From NCBI RefSeq assembly GCF_001704415.2, contig NC_030820.1, positions 44,436,036 to 44,500,035 of the forward strand: a stretch of 64,000 nt of DNA. The letters run 5' to 3'. The stretch is from Capra hircus. Taxonomy: Eukaryota > Chordata > Mammalia > Artiodactyla > Bovidae. Numbering within the stretch: position 1 is the first letter of the stretch; each line of letters begins with the position of its first letter. Position numbers and translations under genes: made by a program. The notes beneath the pieces are model-generated. The model did not search any database. It was not told the origin of the DNA and worked only from the letters and a program-made list of their open reading frames with translations. This document shows, piece by piece, positions 11,816 through 25,205 of the stretch.

Positions 11816-14800
11816 AGTCCTGACTCGCTTCCTACCTCCCCATCCCCTGGCTCCACCCTCTTGGGCCCCTAAAGAGATGAAGGAGGGGACAGCATGGCTT
11901 CTCTGAAGGTGACCCCCGGCCTTTTCCCACAGGCCTGTCAAGAAGAGAGTGAGGCAATGGAGGGCTCAGCCTGGGCCCAGAGCCCCTGTCCTCTTGATCC
12001 CTGCCATTTCAATGCAGAATGTTAAAAAAGTAAGAATTAATGCAAACCCCATGACCAAAAAAAAAAAAATCAGCATATTAAATAAAGACAGGATTACTAT
12101 TCCTGATTTCTTCTTGCCTCAGGCTTTAGTATGGCTCATCACAAAGCTGTCTTTATGTCAGATTTTGTTTTATGTACATCATGATTTTTCTGCATTAATT
12201 TTGATGTTTTGACATGTTGCATTAAGATAGTATTTATCTCTGTTCCTGAGAGTGGCTGTGTCTTTCTTCTCTGTTTGGTTCCTCCTTAAATGTCACACCC
12301 AGGTGGTTCACTGGTCCCTCACTGGCCATGCCCCACCCAGGGAAATGAGTGCTTCAGGCTACAAGACAGCAGGTGGTTTCCTGGGGTCCTTCAGGCAGGG
12401 GTCCTAATCAGGCATCAGCTTGCAGCGTCTGGTGGGAACCCACTTCCGGGGCTTTGGGTCACGTGAGGTCAACAACTGGTGTCTCATCTATGGAAGTATT
12501 GGAATAATAAAGCAAGTTTTAAGTGACATGCCTTAGGGAAAGATGTTACACGCAGAGGATCTTAACCTGCACTCAGGTGTGTTCGCCCCAGACTTGATCA
12601 GGAGTCTGCGGTTCAGATTCATCTGCATTGTTTGCCAGGCGCTGTTCTGGGCCCCTCACCCCACCTGGTCCATCGTCCCCTGTGTCCCCCTCTAGAGTTA
12701 GCATCCCAGACGTCCCAGGACAGACACGGAGACAGAGTATGATAGCAATGCCCTCAGCTACTGGGTAACAGGCCACCAACCTATACAGAGACTCTGGGAG
12801 GAGGGTAGGCAGCCAGACCCTGTGGTCAGATGTTGCAGGCCTGACCCCAGGCCAGCTCTCCCTAAGAACTCGGTGCATCTTCCCCACTAAGACAGAAACA
12901 CCTGCACCCCAGGGCATCTGAACTCAGTGAAATACAGCTGATATTCTGTTTCACAAAAGCTATGATTTTATAGAATAAAGAGCCCCTCCTCCCACACTAT
13001 TGATCACAGAGGCTCCCAAACTCCCTCCAGGAGGATTCTTCCATGGACTGTTTTATCATTATGGCTATTAAGGTCCTTCCTAGCAAAGCACTGAAATTGT
13101 GATAGAGAAATAGAAATCCTTTCTGCCTTCACGAAGGAAAATTGTTATTGCTACGGAATATATGAATTGCAAAATACCGTAACATAAAGATTTGCAATGC
13201 ATTTCTGTCATACGGAAGAAGAATTGAAGTTAGTTGGATTTATTTAGATGTTGACAGAAGTGGCTGCCTTCATACCTCGCATGGATGATGATTTACATGT
13301 ATTTATAAACTTAAAATGGTGAAAAAGAGACACTTGTCAACATAGCCCTTAGAAAACCCAGGGACTCTTGGCCCCTGGGAGCAGATGCGTGGGAGAAAAG
13401 GGAGGGGCTGACACAAGGGAAACTGTGAAGCCCTTGCTTGGCTTCAATCTGCATGAGCCGAGGGGGGTGGTGTCAGGATGCCCCCAGAATGGGGGCCAGG
13501 GGTGGGGGGCACCCGGACCCTCTCCTGTCTCATGCAGATTTGAGCTGCAACACCTGGGATCCTTCTTGGGCCTCCTGCACCCACCTGCCATAGACAGCTG
13601 GTGCAGCTGTTGAGACCTGAGCCCAGCCAGATCCCCTGTCTGCAGGGACAGAGGAGCAAAGCTGAAGTTCGGGTGCTAAGCCAGGCTTGTCCATCGCCAT
13701 GACGAGGTCTGGGACATGCCTCCCCAAAATACGACACCTCGGGCATGTGGAGTATTTCCAAGTGAAGAAGTCTGAGCAACAGCAGGTGCAGGGGGCGCTC
13801 TCTGGCCTCCCCTGAAGCAAGTCACCAGTGACCCTCGCAATAGAGTTGCCTCACCTCTGCCACGAGGAGAGGAACACCCCTGTCTCCAGGGCACGGGGAT
13901 CTACACTGCCCTCCATAAAGCCTCTCCCAGGCTGTGTTCTTGAGCGGGAAACCCCTCTGACTCACCTTTGGGGTCTCCAAGCCCTGTTAGAAAACACTAG
14001 TGATGTCTCCCTGCTTCACACTCCTTTCTGAGCCACGCATGGGACACTCTGGGGCTCACAGAAGCGTCTTGGTGGATGGACCACGTCTGCCACCTTTTCC
14101 TGCTCGCACCTCTCTGTCTGTTCACACGGCCCTGGGTTGTCTCAGCCTCCTCAGGAAACCTGCCACAGGAGCAGCAACAGGCACGGTCCTAGATCGTGGC
14201 TTTGGAAAGTGGAAGCAGAGGCTGAGAACAATAGGTGTGGAAGGGTATTTTTATCTCAGAGCCAGCTCTTTTCTCCCCCTGCTTCTAGGCTAGAATTGTT
14301 TTCCTAAATGGGAGGAAATGGAGAACGCAGATCAGTTGAGAGAAAACAAAACAAAACAAAAAGCATTGAAATGCTGGTGGGCTCCTGAGATGGGACCCCG
14401 GCCCCTCTTCCAAGGAGAGGGCAGGATTCCCAGACAAGCGGGGGTCCGGGTGAACAGACACCAAGGCTGCCTGTCTGCAGGTCGATCCCAGGGAGACCCA
14501 GCCCTACGGACAGCCACTGGTGCAGAAACACGGGTCCAAGGGCCTGGCCACTCAGGCCAGCTTAGGGCCCGAAGTCCTGTGTGTCCAGGGTGGAGAGCGG
14601 GCAGTAGCTTCATCTCGTCTGCCCAGGGGCAGGGACAGACGACAGCTGGACATGGAAACACCTTTTGGACACCAACCAGGGGGACGGCAGTGTCAGCCCA
14701 CAGCCTGACCAGGGAGGTCCCCAGAGACAAGATGCTTCCCTTTCTGGGAAGGCCTACTGCTTCAGAGTTTCACTGTGTTGCCAGACTGTTTCACCTGTTT

Positions 14801-15530
14801 ATTCTCCACAGTAGGATGCCTCTTTCCTTCCAGGTTCCCCATGTGCATGCAGGACTCTGTTTAAACACGTGAGAACTTCCCTCTGAGCTCTAGGCTTGGG
14901 TGAGGGCTCCCAGCTCCATCTGCAGGCCGAAGCCCCGGGTCGGGTAGGGGAGGCAGTCTGGGACTTGGGTCTGGGAGTCCCTCACATAATAAAGCTGTTT
15001 ATCTGTGGACCCTCCTCCTCACCTCGGGAGACGCTGGCTTCCCAGGTAGGGGCTGTTGGAACAGATCATGTCTGTGTGCGTGTACAGTCATGCTCTGGGG
15101 GCCCTGTTTCTGCGGGGAGCAGGGCGGCAGGATTTAGCATATGACAGGCTTTGTGGTCGCCACTGGGTTATCTGAAAGCACACTCTGAACTTGAACCAAC
15201 CTGTGGGGATGGCTGTCTTGTTCCCCAGGACTCCTTAAAGCCTGGACCCAGCATGGGGTCTGTGTAGTGACTAACCACACATCCACTCTCCAGCCTCCTT
15301 AGCGAGTTGTCACAGGTGCTGCTGCCCATAGGCAAGGTGGCCACCTCTAGTGGTTTGATCTGATTGCTTACAGAAATAACCAACCACCTGAGTCGGGGGC
15401 CCCAGTGTTTGACCCAACACTCAAGGATGATTGCCCTCTCTCATGAATGTGAAGGTCACAGTTTTAGCTGAGTCTAGGAGGCCAGGGCAGGGCCTGAAGT
15501 AGTTGCCTTTTCAATCTTGAAAGGCCCCTT
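11816..15530. other. Unique intergenic sequence
   Basis: No gene recognised. A 13-base A run lies at 12057-12069. The AT-richer, repeat-free stretch at about 13080-13330 could include conserved noncoding sequence, but nothing here proves it. G-rich runs occur around 13460-13530. Confidence 0.5.
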
Positions 15531-15794
15531 CGGAGAAGGCAATGTCACCCACTCCAGTACTCCTACCTGGAAAATCCCATGGACGGAGAAGCCTGGAAGG
15601 CTGCAGTCCATGGGGTCGCTGGGGGTCGGACACGACTGAGCGACTTCACTTTCACTTTTCACTTTCACGCATTGGAGAAGGAAATGGCAACCCACTCCAG
15701 TGTTCTTGCCTGGAGAATCCCAGGAACGGGGGGCCCTGGTGGGCTGCTGTCTATGGGGTCGCACAGAGTCAGACACGACTGACTTAGCAGCAAG
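15531..15794 (+). mobile_element. Bov-A2 dimeric SINE
   Basis: Two related BovB-derived monomers occur in tandem: ggagaaggcaatg...ggtcggacacgactgagcg, the linker ttcactttcacttttcactt, and ggagaaggaaatggcaaccc...gtcagacacgactgacttagcagc. The layout and ~265-bp length match full-length ruminant Bov-A2. Flanking ccccctt-like sequence on both sides may be the remnant of a target-site duplication. Confidence 0.93.
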
Positions 15795-18700
15795 CCCCCT
15801 TTGAATTCTGACTTTCATTTAAAATAGTCATCATCCTTTCCTTGCAGCTTTTCATGTAGAGGCTTTGCTGTTAGACCTTAGTTAGGGATCCAGATGCGGG
15901 GAAACCCAGCCACCCCTGGAAACTCCTAAGGTGTCCTCTAGTTCTGGGGTGTGGGGTGGGCTGAAGACAGCTTCTTCCCTCTCCTGGGTGCTCTTCCCTG
16001 ACCCTGTGTGAGAATGGAGCCCAGGCGGACACCCTGGGGCCCCGGTTGTGAAATTTGAGGCTTCTCCCTGGACACCTTCTGTCCTCTATCAGTCAGTGGT
16101 CAGGGCAGTCACAGTGCTTTGTCAGAGACCTCCTTTGTAGGACCAGCAGTCAGAACGTCATCTCATGTTGGAGGAGGCTCCCTCCTCCAGATATCAGTCT
16201 TCTAGGTCTTCGGCTGCAGTTTCCCCAGCGATTCCCCCCATCTCTGAAGGCCTGGAGCGGCACTGTCCGGATGTATTGTTCTGGTTGTGTGTTTGGGGTC
16301 CTGGCACACAGAAGCAGGCGTTTCTTGTGACTTGGAGGATAACGGGACAAAAAAGAAGGCATCCTTAAACCTAACACACGCTCTAGCAGCGTGGCCAGTG
16401 GGATGAGGAATCAGGGACACAGAACGTGTGTCGTCGGGGGCCTCCCTGTCTCCCCTGAGGTCCTGCCCCATCCTGTATTCCCCACTGGGCCTCCTTCCCA
16501 GAAGGACGGGGTACGGCAGGCTGATGGGCCTGGTCTAGGAAGGCCCTGGTCCATCGGGCCCCGTATCACAGGATTGATGCCCAGCAGACCTCCGGATGGA
16601 GCAGATGCTGCTTCCTGTTGTGCCAGGGGCGTCGGGTTTTACAGGGACGATCCCGGACTGTCTTCTACAGCTCCCCCGGCTCGTCCCTGGGTCAGCCCTC
16701 GGGGTTTCCTCATCTTGTGCTCTTCATCTATGGGACACCGGTCTCCAGTTTGTCTCTCTTTAGGTGGGTCCTAATCCCCAGTTTATGTGAGAGTTTCCTC
16801 CCCTACAGGGGTCCAGGGCACCGGGGACATGGCGGGGGGCAGCCAGTGAGCGTGTGCTCACCCAGCTTACATTCTGATGACTGCGAATGCCTGTGCTGAC
16901 ACCCCACGCTTTGACGACTCTTGCGACCCAGGGTACCTGACCTGTTTCAGAGCTGAGTAAGTGGCATCGTGTCGACTGCGAGTCCACAGCCTCTCCCCCG
17001 AAGTCCGGTGCTGGCCGTGGCTCCTCAGGACTCAGGTGGAGGGCCGGTGTAGGAGCCCCGGGCAGCCCCTCTTTCTTCCTCTGTGTAGACTGTCCTCTGT
17101 GTGGACTGTGTGTGTCTGAGCACAGAGGTGGGAGCAGCCATTACCGCCCCCTCTGGGAGTCCATTCTCCCTGCCATTGTCCCTCTTGTTTACATACGGCA
17201 CAAACAGAGGGCCTTATTTCCTTGGCTTCTTGTCCCTCTGGGGGGACCAGCGTCACTTGCGGCGTCAAGGGTCTCTGTGGGCCCAGATCCCTGTGATGCT
17301 GGAGGGCGGCAGCCAGTAGGTGGGGCTGCCTTCAGGCTGCTTTCTCCTCTGACTTTCCTTCCTCCATCTCAGTTATTGACACCCAGTAGGTGACCGCAAC
17401 CAGGCGAAGGGTGGGGTATCTTGTTCTGTTCCCAGTTTCTGAAGTTGATGCCTAATGTTGGGGGCACTTTGGGTGATGAAATGCGACATCCCAGTGACTC
17501 AGGGTCAGTGCAGCACCGATTCGGGACAGAGCCGTGGGCAAGACCAAGCAACTCCTCCTGCCCCCTGTCCCTGTCATCCCCGGGTGTCTGGCACTGCAGG
17601 CAGACGTGTGTGAGTTTCCATCCCCCATCTTCTCAGGGGCCACAATTCCGGTTACCAGGGCTATGCTGTGTGCACCCCAGGTATGGGATGCTGGGCAGAG
17701 TTGTTCTGGATTCGGTGTAAATGCACCACACAGGTTAGTTCAGTGGGTGCTTCGCTTTGCCTTCCTGGCAAAAGGGCACGTATCTGGGGTTTGCTCAGGA
17801 TGGAGCAGGCACAGAGGAAACAAAGTGAGCCGTGAACAGGAAATTCAGAGAGCTGGCTGATAAATACAACAGGGGCTTATAATTCTGTCTGCTTCTACAT
17901 ATGTCTGCAATTTTCCATATAAAACGCCCACCTCTGAGCAGCACACCCCATCTGCTCCCATCTGTGCCCCTTAGGACCTGTCAGAGCAGGTTGTCAGACC
18001 GCCAGACTCTGTCTAAATTCCAGAAATAGTAAGAGCACTGGAGCTCTCAAACAGAGCACCTGACATAATTAGGGGAAAAGTCTCTGTCCATGCGTCCAAA
18101 GCGGGGGGTGAGGTGGGTGAGGGAGGAATCTTTTCTTTTATTAAGGCTAACTGTTAGGGGTTTATCCCAAGTCCTTGTTATTTTATATATGAACTTTCTG
18201 AAACTCAGAATACTTCTATCCAGCAGAAGACTGTCCTCTCTTAGCACTATGACAAGGAGGAAGAGGGGTCAGGATGACTGGAAGGAAGGGAGTGTCTGTG
18301 GTGGGGAGGTCTCTGAGCCCCCATCATTGATCCGGGTAGCCATCATGAGGTGCCCCCCATGACAAAGAACAGAGCCACCTCAGCCTCCGGGGAAGGCCTG
18401 TGAATGGATCACATGGATCGCTGACTTTACATGGAAGTTCAGACACAGAATCGATGCCATTACCTTTGCAGGAGCAAAGATGAACTGTTGGGGCAGGGGT
18501 GGCTGATGAGGGCTGACATGCCACCTGACAGCCTCTCCATATGGAAGGGGACCAGGCTGCTCCCAGCTTGTCCCTCTGTCTTCATTCTGACACTGAATTT
18601 AGGTTCCCTCCCATTGTTATTCAAATAGTCTTTGTCCTTTGCCAGAAGAGATATATAAAAATTCACGGACTTTAAAAGAATAAATTGAAAGATGAAATCA

Positions 18701-19242
18701 GAGCAAGGGGAACAGTAAGGAAAGACACAACAGCAACAGTGAGTTTAGCAACAGAACGCACACAAAGACCCTATTGTCTCCTTGGAGCTGAGCACAGTAT
18801 CGGGCTCTGCGCTGTCTACAGATCCTCCAGAGAGGAGCGCACACCAGCGACAGGCCGTGGGGCCTGCACAGATACACCCAAATGCGCTTCTTGGAAGGTG
18901 CTTTCCCAGTCTGGAACAAGATCACAGAGAAATTCCTCTTGAGAGTTTATTAGAGTTAGTCCCTCTTATCTTCCAGGGAATGCACTTTGCAGTGGGAGGA
19001 GAGAACATGAAAAAGCAGAGTTAGTGACACAACTGCAAAGCAATTTTAAGTGGTCACAGGTATCTTTTTTATTTTGGAGAGCATGCTTATTTAGGACATG
19101 TAGCTAAACACCGAGTCTACCTTCCTTAGGAAATCCTAAGGTTAGACTCCTCCTTTTGATGTGTACATGGACAGCTGGACTTCTCTGCTCATGGGTGTTG
19201 TTTTGTAAAGTGGGCTGAGGTCAAAGGGCCTAACCAACCCTT
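15795..19242. other. Unique intergenic sequence
   Basis: No gene, RNA or clear transposon. Open frames of up to about 130 codons overlap on both strands and show no known motif. Confidence 0.5.
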
Positions 19243-19350
19243 CACCATCCCCATCATCAACACCATCACTCATGTCACCAGAATCATCCCCACCCCATTC
19301 CCGTCAGTAATGCCATCACAGACCCCACCACAGCAGCAGCACCAGTGTCC
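19243..19350. repeat. CAT/CAC-rich low-complexity tract
   Basis: Recurrent catca, caccatcac, ccaccac and cagcagcag units form a short degenerate trinucleotide-like stretch. Confidence 0.55.
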
Positions 19351-19426
19351 CTGGCACTTGAGCAAATACACAGGGGACTCAGGCATGAGCTCGTGATGCC
19401 CTGACATGAAACTGCACAGTACTATC

Positions 19427-21757
19427 AGTCAGTTCAGTCGCTCAGTAGTGTCTGACTCTTTGCGACCCCATGAAGCGCAGCACACCAGGCCTCCCTGTCC
19501 ATCACTAACTCCTGGAGTTCACTCAAACTTGCGTCCATCAAGTCCGTGATGCCATCCAGCCATCTCATCCTCAGTCGTCCCCTTCTCCTCCTGCCCCCAA
19601 TCCCTCCCAGCATCAAAGTCTTCTCCAATGAGTCAACTCTTGGCATGAGGTGGCCAAAGTGCTGGAGTTTCAGCTTTAGCATCATTCCTTCCAAAGAAAT
19701 CCCCAGGTTGATCTCCTTCAGAATGGACTGGTTGGATCTCCTTGCAGTCCAAGGGACTCTCAAGAGTCTTCTCCAACACCACAGTTCAAACGCATCAATT
19801 CTTCGGCACTCAGCCTTCTTCACAGTCCAACTCTCACATACATACAGGACCACAGGAAAAACCATAGCCTTGACTAGCCAGACCTTAGTCGGCAAAGTAA
19901 TGTCTCTGCTTTTGAATATGCTATCTAGGTTGGTCATAACTTTCCTTCCAAGGAGTAAGAGTCTTTTAATTTCATGGCTGCAATCACCATCTGCAGTGAT
20001 TTTGGAGCCCAAGATAAAGTCTGACACTGTTTCCACTGTTTCCCCATCTATTTCCCATGAAGTGATGGGACAAGATTCCATGATCTTTGTTTTCTGAATG
20101 TTGAGCTTTAAGCCAACTTTTTCACTCTCCTCTTTCACTTTCCTCAAGAGGCTTTTTAGTTCCTCTTCACTTTCTGCCATAAGGGTGGTGTCATCTGCAT
20201 ATCTGAGGTTATTGATATTTCTCCTGGCAATCTTGATTCCAGCTTGTGTTTCTTCCAGTCCAGCGTTTCTCATGATGTACTCTGCATACAAGTTAAATAA
20301 GCAGGGTGACAATATACAGCCTTGACGTACTCCTTTTCCTATTTGGAACTAGTCTGTTGTTCCATGTCCAGTTCTAACTGTTGCTTCCTGACCTGCAGAC
20401 AGATTTCTCAAGAGGCAGGTTAGGTGGTCTGGTATTCCCATCTCTTTCAGAATTTTACACAGTTTATTGTGATCCACACAGTCAAAAGCTTTGGCATAGT
20501 CAATAAAGCAGAAATAGATGTTTTTCTGGAACTCTCTTGCTTTTTCCATGATCCAGCGGATGCTGGCAATTTGATCTCTGGTTCCTCTGCCTTTTCTAAA
20601 ATCAGCTTGAACATCAGGGAGTTCACAGTTCACGTATTGCTGAAGCCTGGCTTGGAGAATTTTGAGCATTACCTTACTAGCATGTGAGATGAGTGCAATT
20701 GTGCGGTAGTTTGAGCATTCTTGGGCATTGCCTTTCTTTGGGATTGGAATGAAAACTGACCTTTTCCAGTCCTGTGGCCCCTGCTGAGTTTTCCAAATTT
20801 GCTGGCATATTGAGTGCAGCACTTTCACAGCATCATCTTTCAGGATTTGAAACAGCTCAACTGGAATTCCATCACCTCCACTAGCTTTGTTCATAGTCAT
20901 GCTTTCTAAGGCCCACTTGACTTCACATCCCAGGATGTTGGCTCTAGATGAGTGATCACACCATCGTGATTATCTGGGTCATGAAGGTCCTTTTTGTACA
21001 GTTCTTCTGTGTATTCTTGCCACCTCTTCTTAATATCTTCTGCTTCTGTTAGGTCCAGACCATTTGTGTCTTTTATCGAGCCCATCTTTGCATGAAATGT
21101 TCCCTTGGTATCTCTAATTTTCTTGAAGAGATCTCTAGTCTTTCCCATTCTGTTGTTTTCCTCTATTTCTTTGCATTGATCGCTGAAGAAGGCTTTTTTA
21201 TCTCTTCTTGCTATTCTTTGAAACTCTGCATTCTGATGCTTATATCTTTCCTTTTCTCCTTGGCTTTTCACTTCTCTTCTTTTCACAGCTATTTGTAAGG
21301 CCTCCCCAGACAGCCATTTTGCTTTTTTGCATTTCTTTTCCATGGGGATGGTCTTGATCCCTGTCTCCTGTCCAATGTCACGAACCTCATTCCATAGTTC
21401 ATCAGGCACTCTATCTATCAGATCTAGGCCCTTAAATCTATTTCTCACTTCTACTGTATACTCATAAGGGATTTGATTTAGGTCATACCTGAATGGTCTA
21501 GTGATTTTCCCTGTTTTCTTCAATTTCAGTAGGAATTTGGTAGTAAGGAGTTCATGATCTAAGCCACAGTCAGCTCCTGGTCTTGTTTTTGTTGACTGTA
21601 TAGAGCTTCTCCATCTTTGGCTGCAAAGAATATAATCAATCTGATTTTGGTGTTGACTATCTGGTAATGTCCATGTGTAGAGTCTTCTCTTGTGTTGTCG
21701 GAAGAGGGTGTTTGCTATGACCAGTGCATTTTCTTGGCAAAGCAGGAGAACGTTCAT
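19427..21757 (-). mobile_element. BovB LINE, 5'-truncated 2.3-kb copy (copy 1)
   Basis: On the - strand this is the 3' three-quarters of BovB. It starts inside the endonuclease domain at about 21757 and runs through reverse transcriptase to the element's 3' end at about 19427 (agtcagttcagtcgctcag on +). The intact C-terminal reading frame and low divergence suggest a fairly young insertion. A short acagta on both flanks may be a target duplication but is too short to be convincing. BovB is the RTE-clade LINE known to have entered ruminants by horizontal transfer. Confidence 0.95.
19431..21757 (-). pseudogene. BovB endonuclease/reverse transcriptase remnant
   Basis: The encoded product would nick the target and reverse-transcribe BovB RNA. 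Visible parts in order are the C-terminal end of the AP-type endonuclease (CGLDHELL, where the family has an SDH motif, so the serine is replaced), a basic linker, the reverse-transcriptase domain (FIDYAKAFDCVDH block and the catalytic YADD at 20190-20201), and the C-terminal region ending near 19431. Two lesions break it: a frameshift near 20905-20935 between linker and RT, and a TAG at 20349-20351 replacing the tryptophan expected after GTTD. The frame is otherwise open. The copy is dead, and the same TAG recurs in the copy at 42.5-44.1 kb. Confidence 0.9.
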
Positions 21758-23654
21758 AACAGTATTTTACTGAAAATTATGGGTTTTGATACATGGTTTT
21801 CTCAAAGAGCTATTGAATCAAGCAATGGAATGAGACTGAAGTTGGAGATGCAACCTCAGGGTAGAGAGGAAGACTAGTAACCACCAGCAAGTGGGACGAA
21901 AGGGCAGATGGGGCCTGGTTCCTGTCCCTGGGCTGGTAGTCGAACACCTGGGGTTGACAAGCCCCAGCCCTGCCCAGATCTTGCAGCTTTGAAGGTGAAT
22001 AAAGAAACAACAAATGGCATAAGAACCTTTAAAAAAAAAAGTGTGTGAAGTGTATGTGCACACACGTGTGGGAGGCAGAGGAAGGTCCCACCTCTAGAGT
22101 CATTTCCAGGGAAACACAGGCAGGTTGTCGGATACCCTTCAGCATTCCTGTCAGTTGACAGCACCCAGGTAGAGCTCCCCCAGGAGAGGAGGACATGGTG
22201 ATGGGGAAAAGGGAGGGATGGAAAAGCAATGGAAAATTTGAGTCACATTAGGGACGAGAATGGACTGGAAGCACCTCTTACAGCAGCAAACCTGAGTTTG
22301 AGAATAACCTCTACACAACTGGACCAAGAGTTTTATTTAGGACCAATACAAACAAACAAAAAAAACACACACCAGTTAAACTGCTGAAAATTAAGCCAGT
22401 CACTTGGTCAGTAGGCTTGAGAACACAGAGGAAAAGGAGGAAGAGACCAAGTATGGGTAAAATGAGCCAGGCTGTAAAAAGACAGGAAAATGGTTTACCA
22501 ATCAACGACTTTCAAGGGGAGACTCCAGGGTGGAAAGAAAAAGCAAAAAGAAAAAGCTTTTATTTCAGGGCATGCAGTTTACAGGGGATACAATATCCCA
22601 AGCGTATCATGTGGGGCACGTACAAATGAACACACAGTAACACTTAAGGGAGGATACTTAGAGCAGATACTGGGATAAATGGCACAGAACAGAGGAAATG
22701 GAAGTTTGGGACAGAATATCAACCCAGTCCATACAAGGCCTCACCCAAAACACTCAATTCCATAGAATGAAGGAGAAGCGAGGCAGCGTTTTTGGTCTGG
22801 GGATTCTGTACCAGTCTGTGAAGATAGCAGAGTGAGAATTCCCTTTCCAAGAGGTCTGAAGATGCAGCGCCCAGACACTCTTTTCTGAAAGAACAGGCCT
22901 GGATGGAGGAAAGGATGCGGCCGCTGTCGCTTGGGTGAGAGAAGAGACAGCTGCCCGGCCAGTGTGGAGGTCAGTCTTACTCAGCCCAGATAAGCTGTTT
23001 TCCTCCTTTTTCTATTACAGAGTTCAGCTTGAATAGCAAACCTCAGCACACAGTGCATTTTTCAATCTCGTCTCCAAAGAGTAAGGTTTGTTTAAGTTGT
23101 TAGTAGCGTGTGACTTCATTTAAAGGAAAAACGTCAAGTCCAATTACAGTAGTACCACAATGGACCTGTGTGAAAGCTGATTTGGCTTAAGAGCAATCTA
23201 TTTTTTCTCCCCAAATGACTGGTATCTTAGCAAGATATTTAGGAATAATAAACAGTTCCAAAGCTACATTGAAAAGCTGAAAAATGCTCCATAATTTTGG
23301 CCCACACTCCTATCCTGCGGGTTTACATCGGTGCTGTGGGCTGAGAACAAGGGCAGAAATAAACCTGAGGAGCAGCATGGACTACCAAAGCAACACAATG
23401 ATTCGGGGGGGATTTGCTCTCCAGCAGATGTGTGCCGGCCCTGGAGTTTCAGGTCATCTAGCGACAGGCCCCTCGGGGTGACGACAAACTCAAAAGCAGC
23501 CTCTCGTTTACTAGCAGTCTGACTTGAGGGCAGGAGTCTTAGGCTAGGCGTGTGCTGGGGAGGACAGACTCGCTGAGCTCCGAGGATGTCAGGGGCAGAG
23601 CTGAGGGAGGGAGCCTGTGTCCTCACCTGGAGCGAGGGGCAGGGAGATCTCTGA
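21758..23654. other. Unique intergenic sequence
   Basis: No gene recognised. Contains a short A run at 22030-22039 followed by a GTGTGT/CACACA patch, and AC-rich sequence near 22350-22372. Nothing else identified. Confidence 0.5.
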
Positions 23655-23755
23655 GGTCTCCTTCATAAGGACACCTCCCATCACCATCCCCCAAAGCCCC
23701 ACCTCCTGACACCACCCCTTTGGGGTTAGGTTTCGCACTTGAATTTGGGAATACC
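23655..23755 (-). repeat. Possible MaLR (MLT1-like) LTR remnant
   Basis: The order tccttcataaggacacc ... ggggttagg ... cacttgaatttggg resembles the inner part of an inverted MLT1-type LTR. Very diverged; assignment rests on three short phrases only. Confidence 0.35.
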
Positions 23756-24999
23756 CCGGCCCTGGCAGAAGGACACAGGGGCTTCAGTATCTTTTCTTAT
23801 TAGAGGCTTCAACAAAATAAGCGAGTAAGCACTATTTTCTCTTAATACAGCTGCTGGTAAAATCCCAACCCAGCTGAGTCCCTTCAGCCACTACCCCTTG
23901 AAGGATCCTGCGAAGAGCACACAGAAGCTGGGATGTTCACCACAGCCCAGCTCACAGCAGCCCCCCTACAGAGCAGAGCACCGCAGGGCCTGACTTCCAG
24001 ACGTCCAGCCTCCCCTCAGGGCAGCATCAGCAGTCTCTGAAGTCGCAGCCCAAGGGCCTGGGGCACGCAGAGAGGCCCTGCTCCCTAATCTCTCCCCCAG
24101 CCCCACTTCTGTCTTCCCGCATACCCCCAGCTGTGTCCATCTTGCGTTGCATGTCTGTCCATGATTCAGACCATAGTGATTGTTACCTGTGCTGAAGAGC
24201 AGCCTTGAGAGTCCACCTTCTGAGGTACCTGTCACACCTGTGATGACTTCACACAGCATCCACCCCCGTGACTAATCTACAAGGGACACCGAGAGACCTG
24301 TTGTCTGTGTCTGAATGTACAAATTGGAACTGATTAGCTAAATTCCTGGAAGCTACTTCACAGAGGAAGTTTGTTAATTCATGATTAATTTTACCTCTCG
24401 TCATTTGCATTTCATTTGATGGACTATTATTAATGAGCTGACTGAGCATTAATGTGATTGGAATCTGAATTAATGCATTATAGTAACTTACTGTTTTCAT
24501 CAGTCCAAGACAATAGGATTAGATGGATGGACCTCGTGTTCTTAGACCAGTGGATTCAGAACGAAAAGCCCATTTTACCTTTGAATGCATTCAAATCTCT
24601 GCGCAAAGTGGCTTGTCTTGGACCAATCACTTTCTGTGCTGGTGACAAGTGGGTAAGTTTTCTGGCCTTCACCACGGAAGTCCCACTTCTATAAATGTGG
24701 AGACTGATCCTCCAGTGTCAGAAACGACAGTACGTGCAGTTCAGGAGCTGGCCAGGCTCTGATTCAGTCTCGATGCCAAATTCAAAGGTGTGCACTTTCA
24801 TCTGGCTTGCGGCTGGCATCTTAAGTTACCCCTTCAGTCCCATCCCTGTGGTCACCTGTGTGTCTTCCTATGTAAACAGAATTGAGAGTGTGATGTACAG
24901 ACCACTCCTGCTGGCTGGTCAGGAGAGCGTCTGCTTTCTTCTCCATCATAAACAGGCGGGAGCCACACAAGATGGAATTCGAGTCATCATCCTGAATGA
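23756..24999. other. Unique intergenic sequence
   Basis: No gene identified. Contains the AT-rich enhancer-like block described separately at 24330-24500. Confidence 0.5.
24330..24500. promoter_or_regulatory. Candidate conserved enhancer-like block
   Basis: A repeat-free AT-rich block holds a perfect POU octamer ATTTGCAT at 24403-24410, several homeodomain-type TAAT/ATTA cores (ttaattcatgattaatt, attattaatg, cattaatg, gaattaatg) and an agctgactgagca sequence close to a MAF recognition element. The clustering resembles developmental enhancers. Function and conservation are inference. Confidence 0.3.
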
Positions 25000-25205
25000 G
25001 GTGAAGGTGTTAGTTGCTCGGTCATGTCTGACTCTTTGCAACCCCATAGTCTGTAGCCTGCCAGGCTCCTCTGCCCATGGGATTTTTCAGGCAAGAATAC
25101 TGGAGTGGGTTATCATTCCCTTCTCCAGGGGATCTTCCTGTCCCAGGGATCAAACCCAGGTCTTCCACACTGTGGGCAGATTCTCTACCATCTGATCCAG
25201 CAGGA
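25000..25205 (-). mobile_element. Bov-tA SINE
   Basis: On + it reads gttgctcggtcatgtctgac ... ccatgggatttttcaggcaag ... gggatcaaacccaggtcttc ... ctaccatctgatccagc. This is the reverse complement of the BovB-tail plus tRNA-derived head of Bov-tA. It has lost nearly all CpGs (one left), as expected for a methylated old copy. Confidence 0.9.

Noticed and set aside
11573..11941. 122-codon open frame, - strand, Leu/Ser-rich
   Set aside because: Arises from the degenerate TGAA tetranucleotide tract.
14318..14872. 184-codon open frame, + strand
   Set aside because: No recognisable domain, and a comparable frame exists on the - strand.
19434..20312. 292-codon open frame as a host reverse-transcriptase gene
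   Set aside because: It is the C-terminal half of BovB ORF2 within a truncated LINE.
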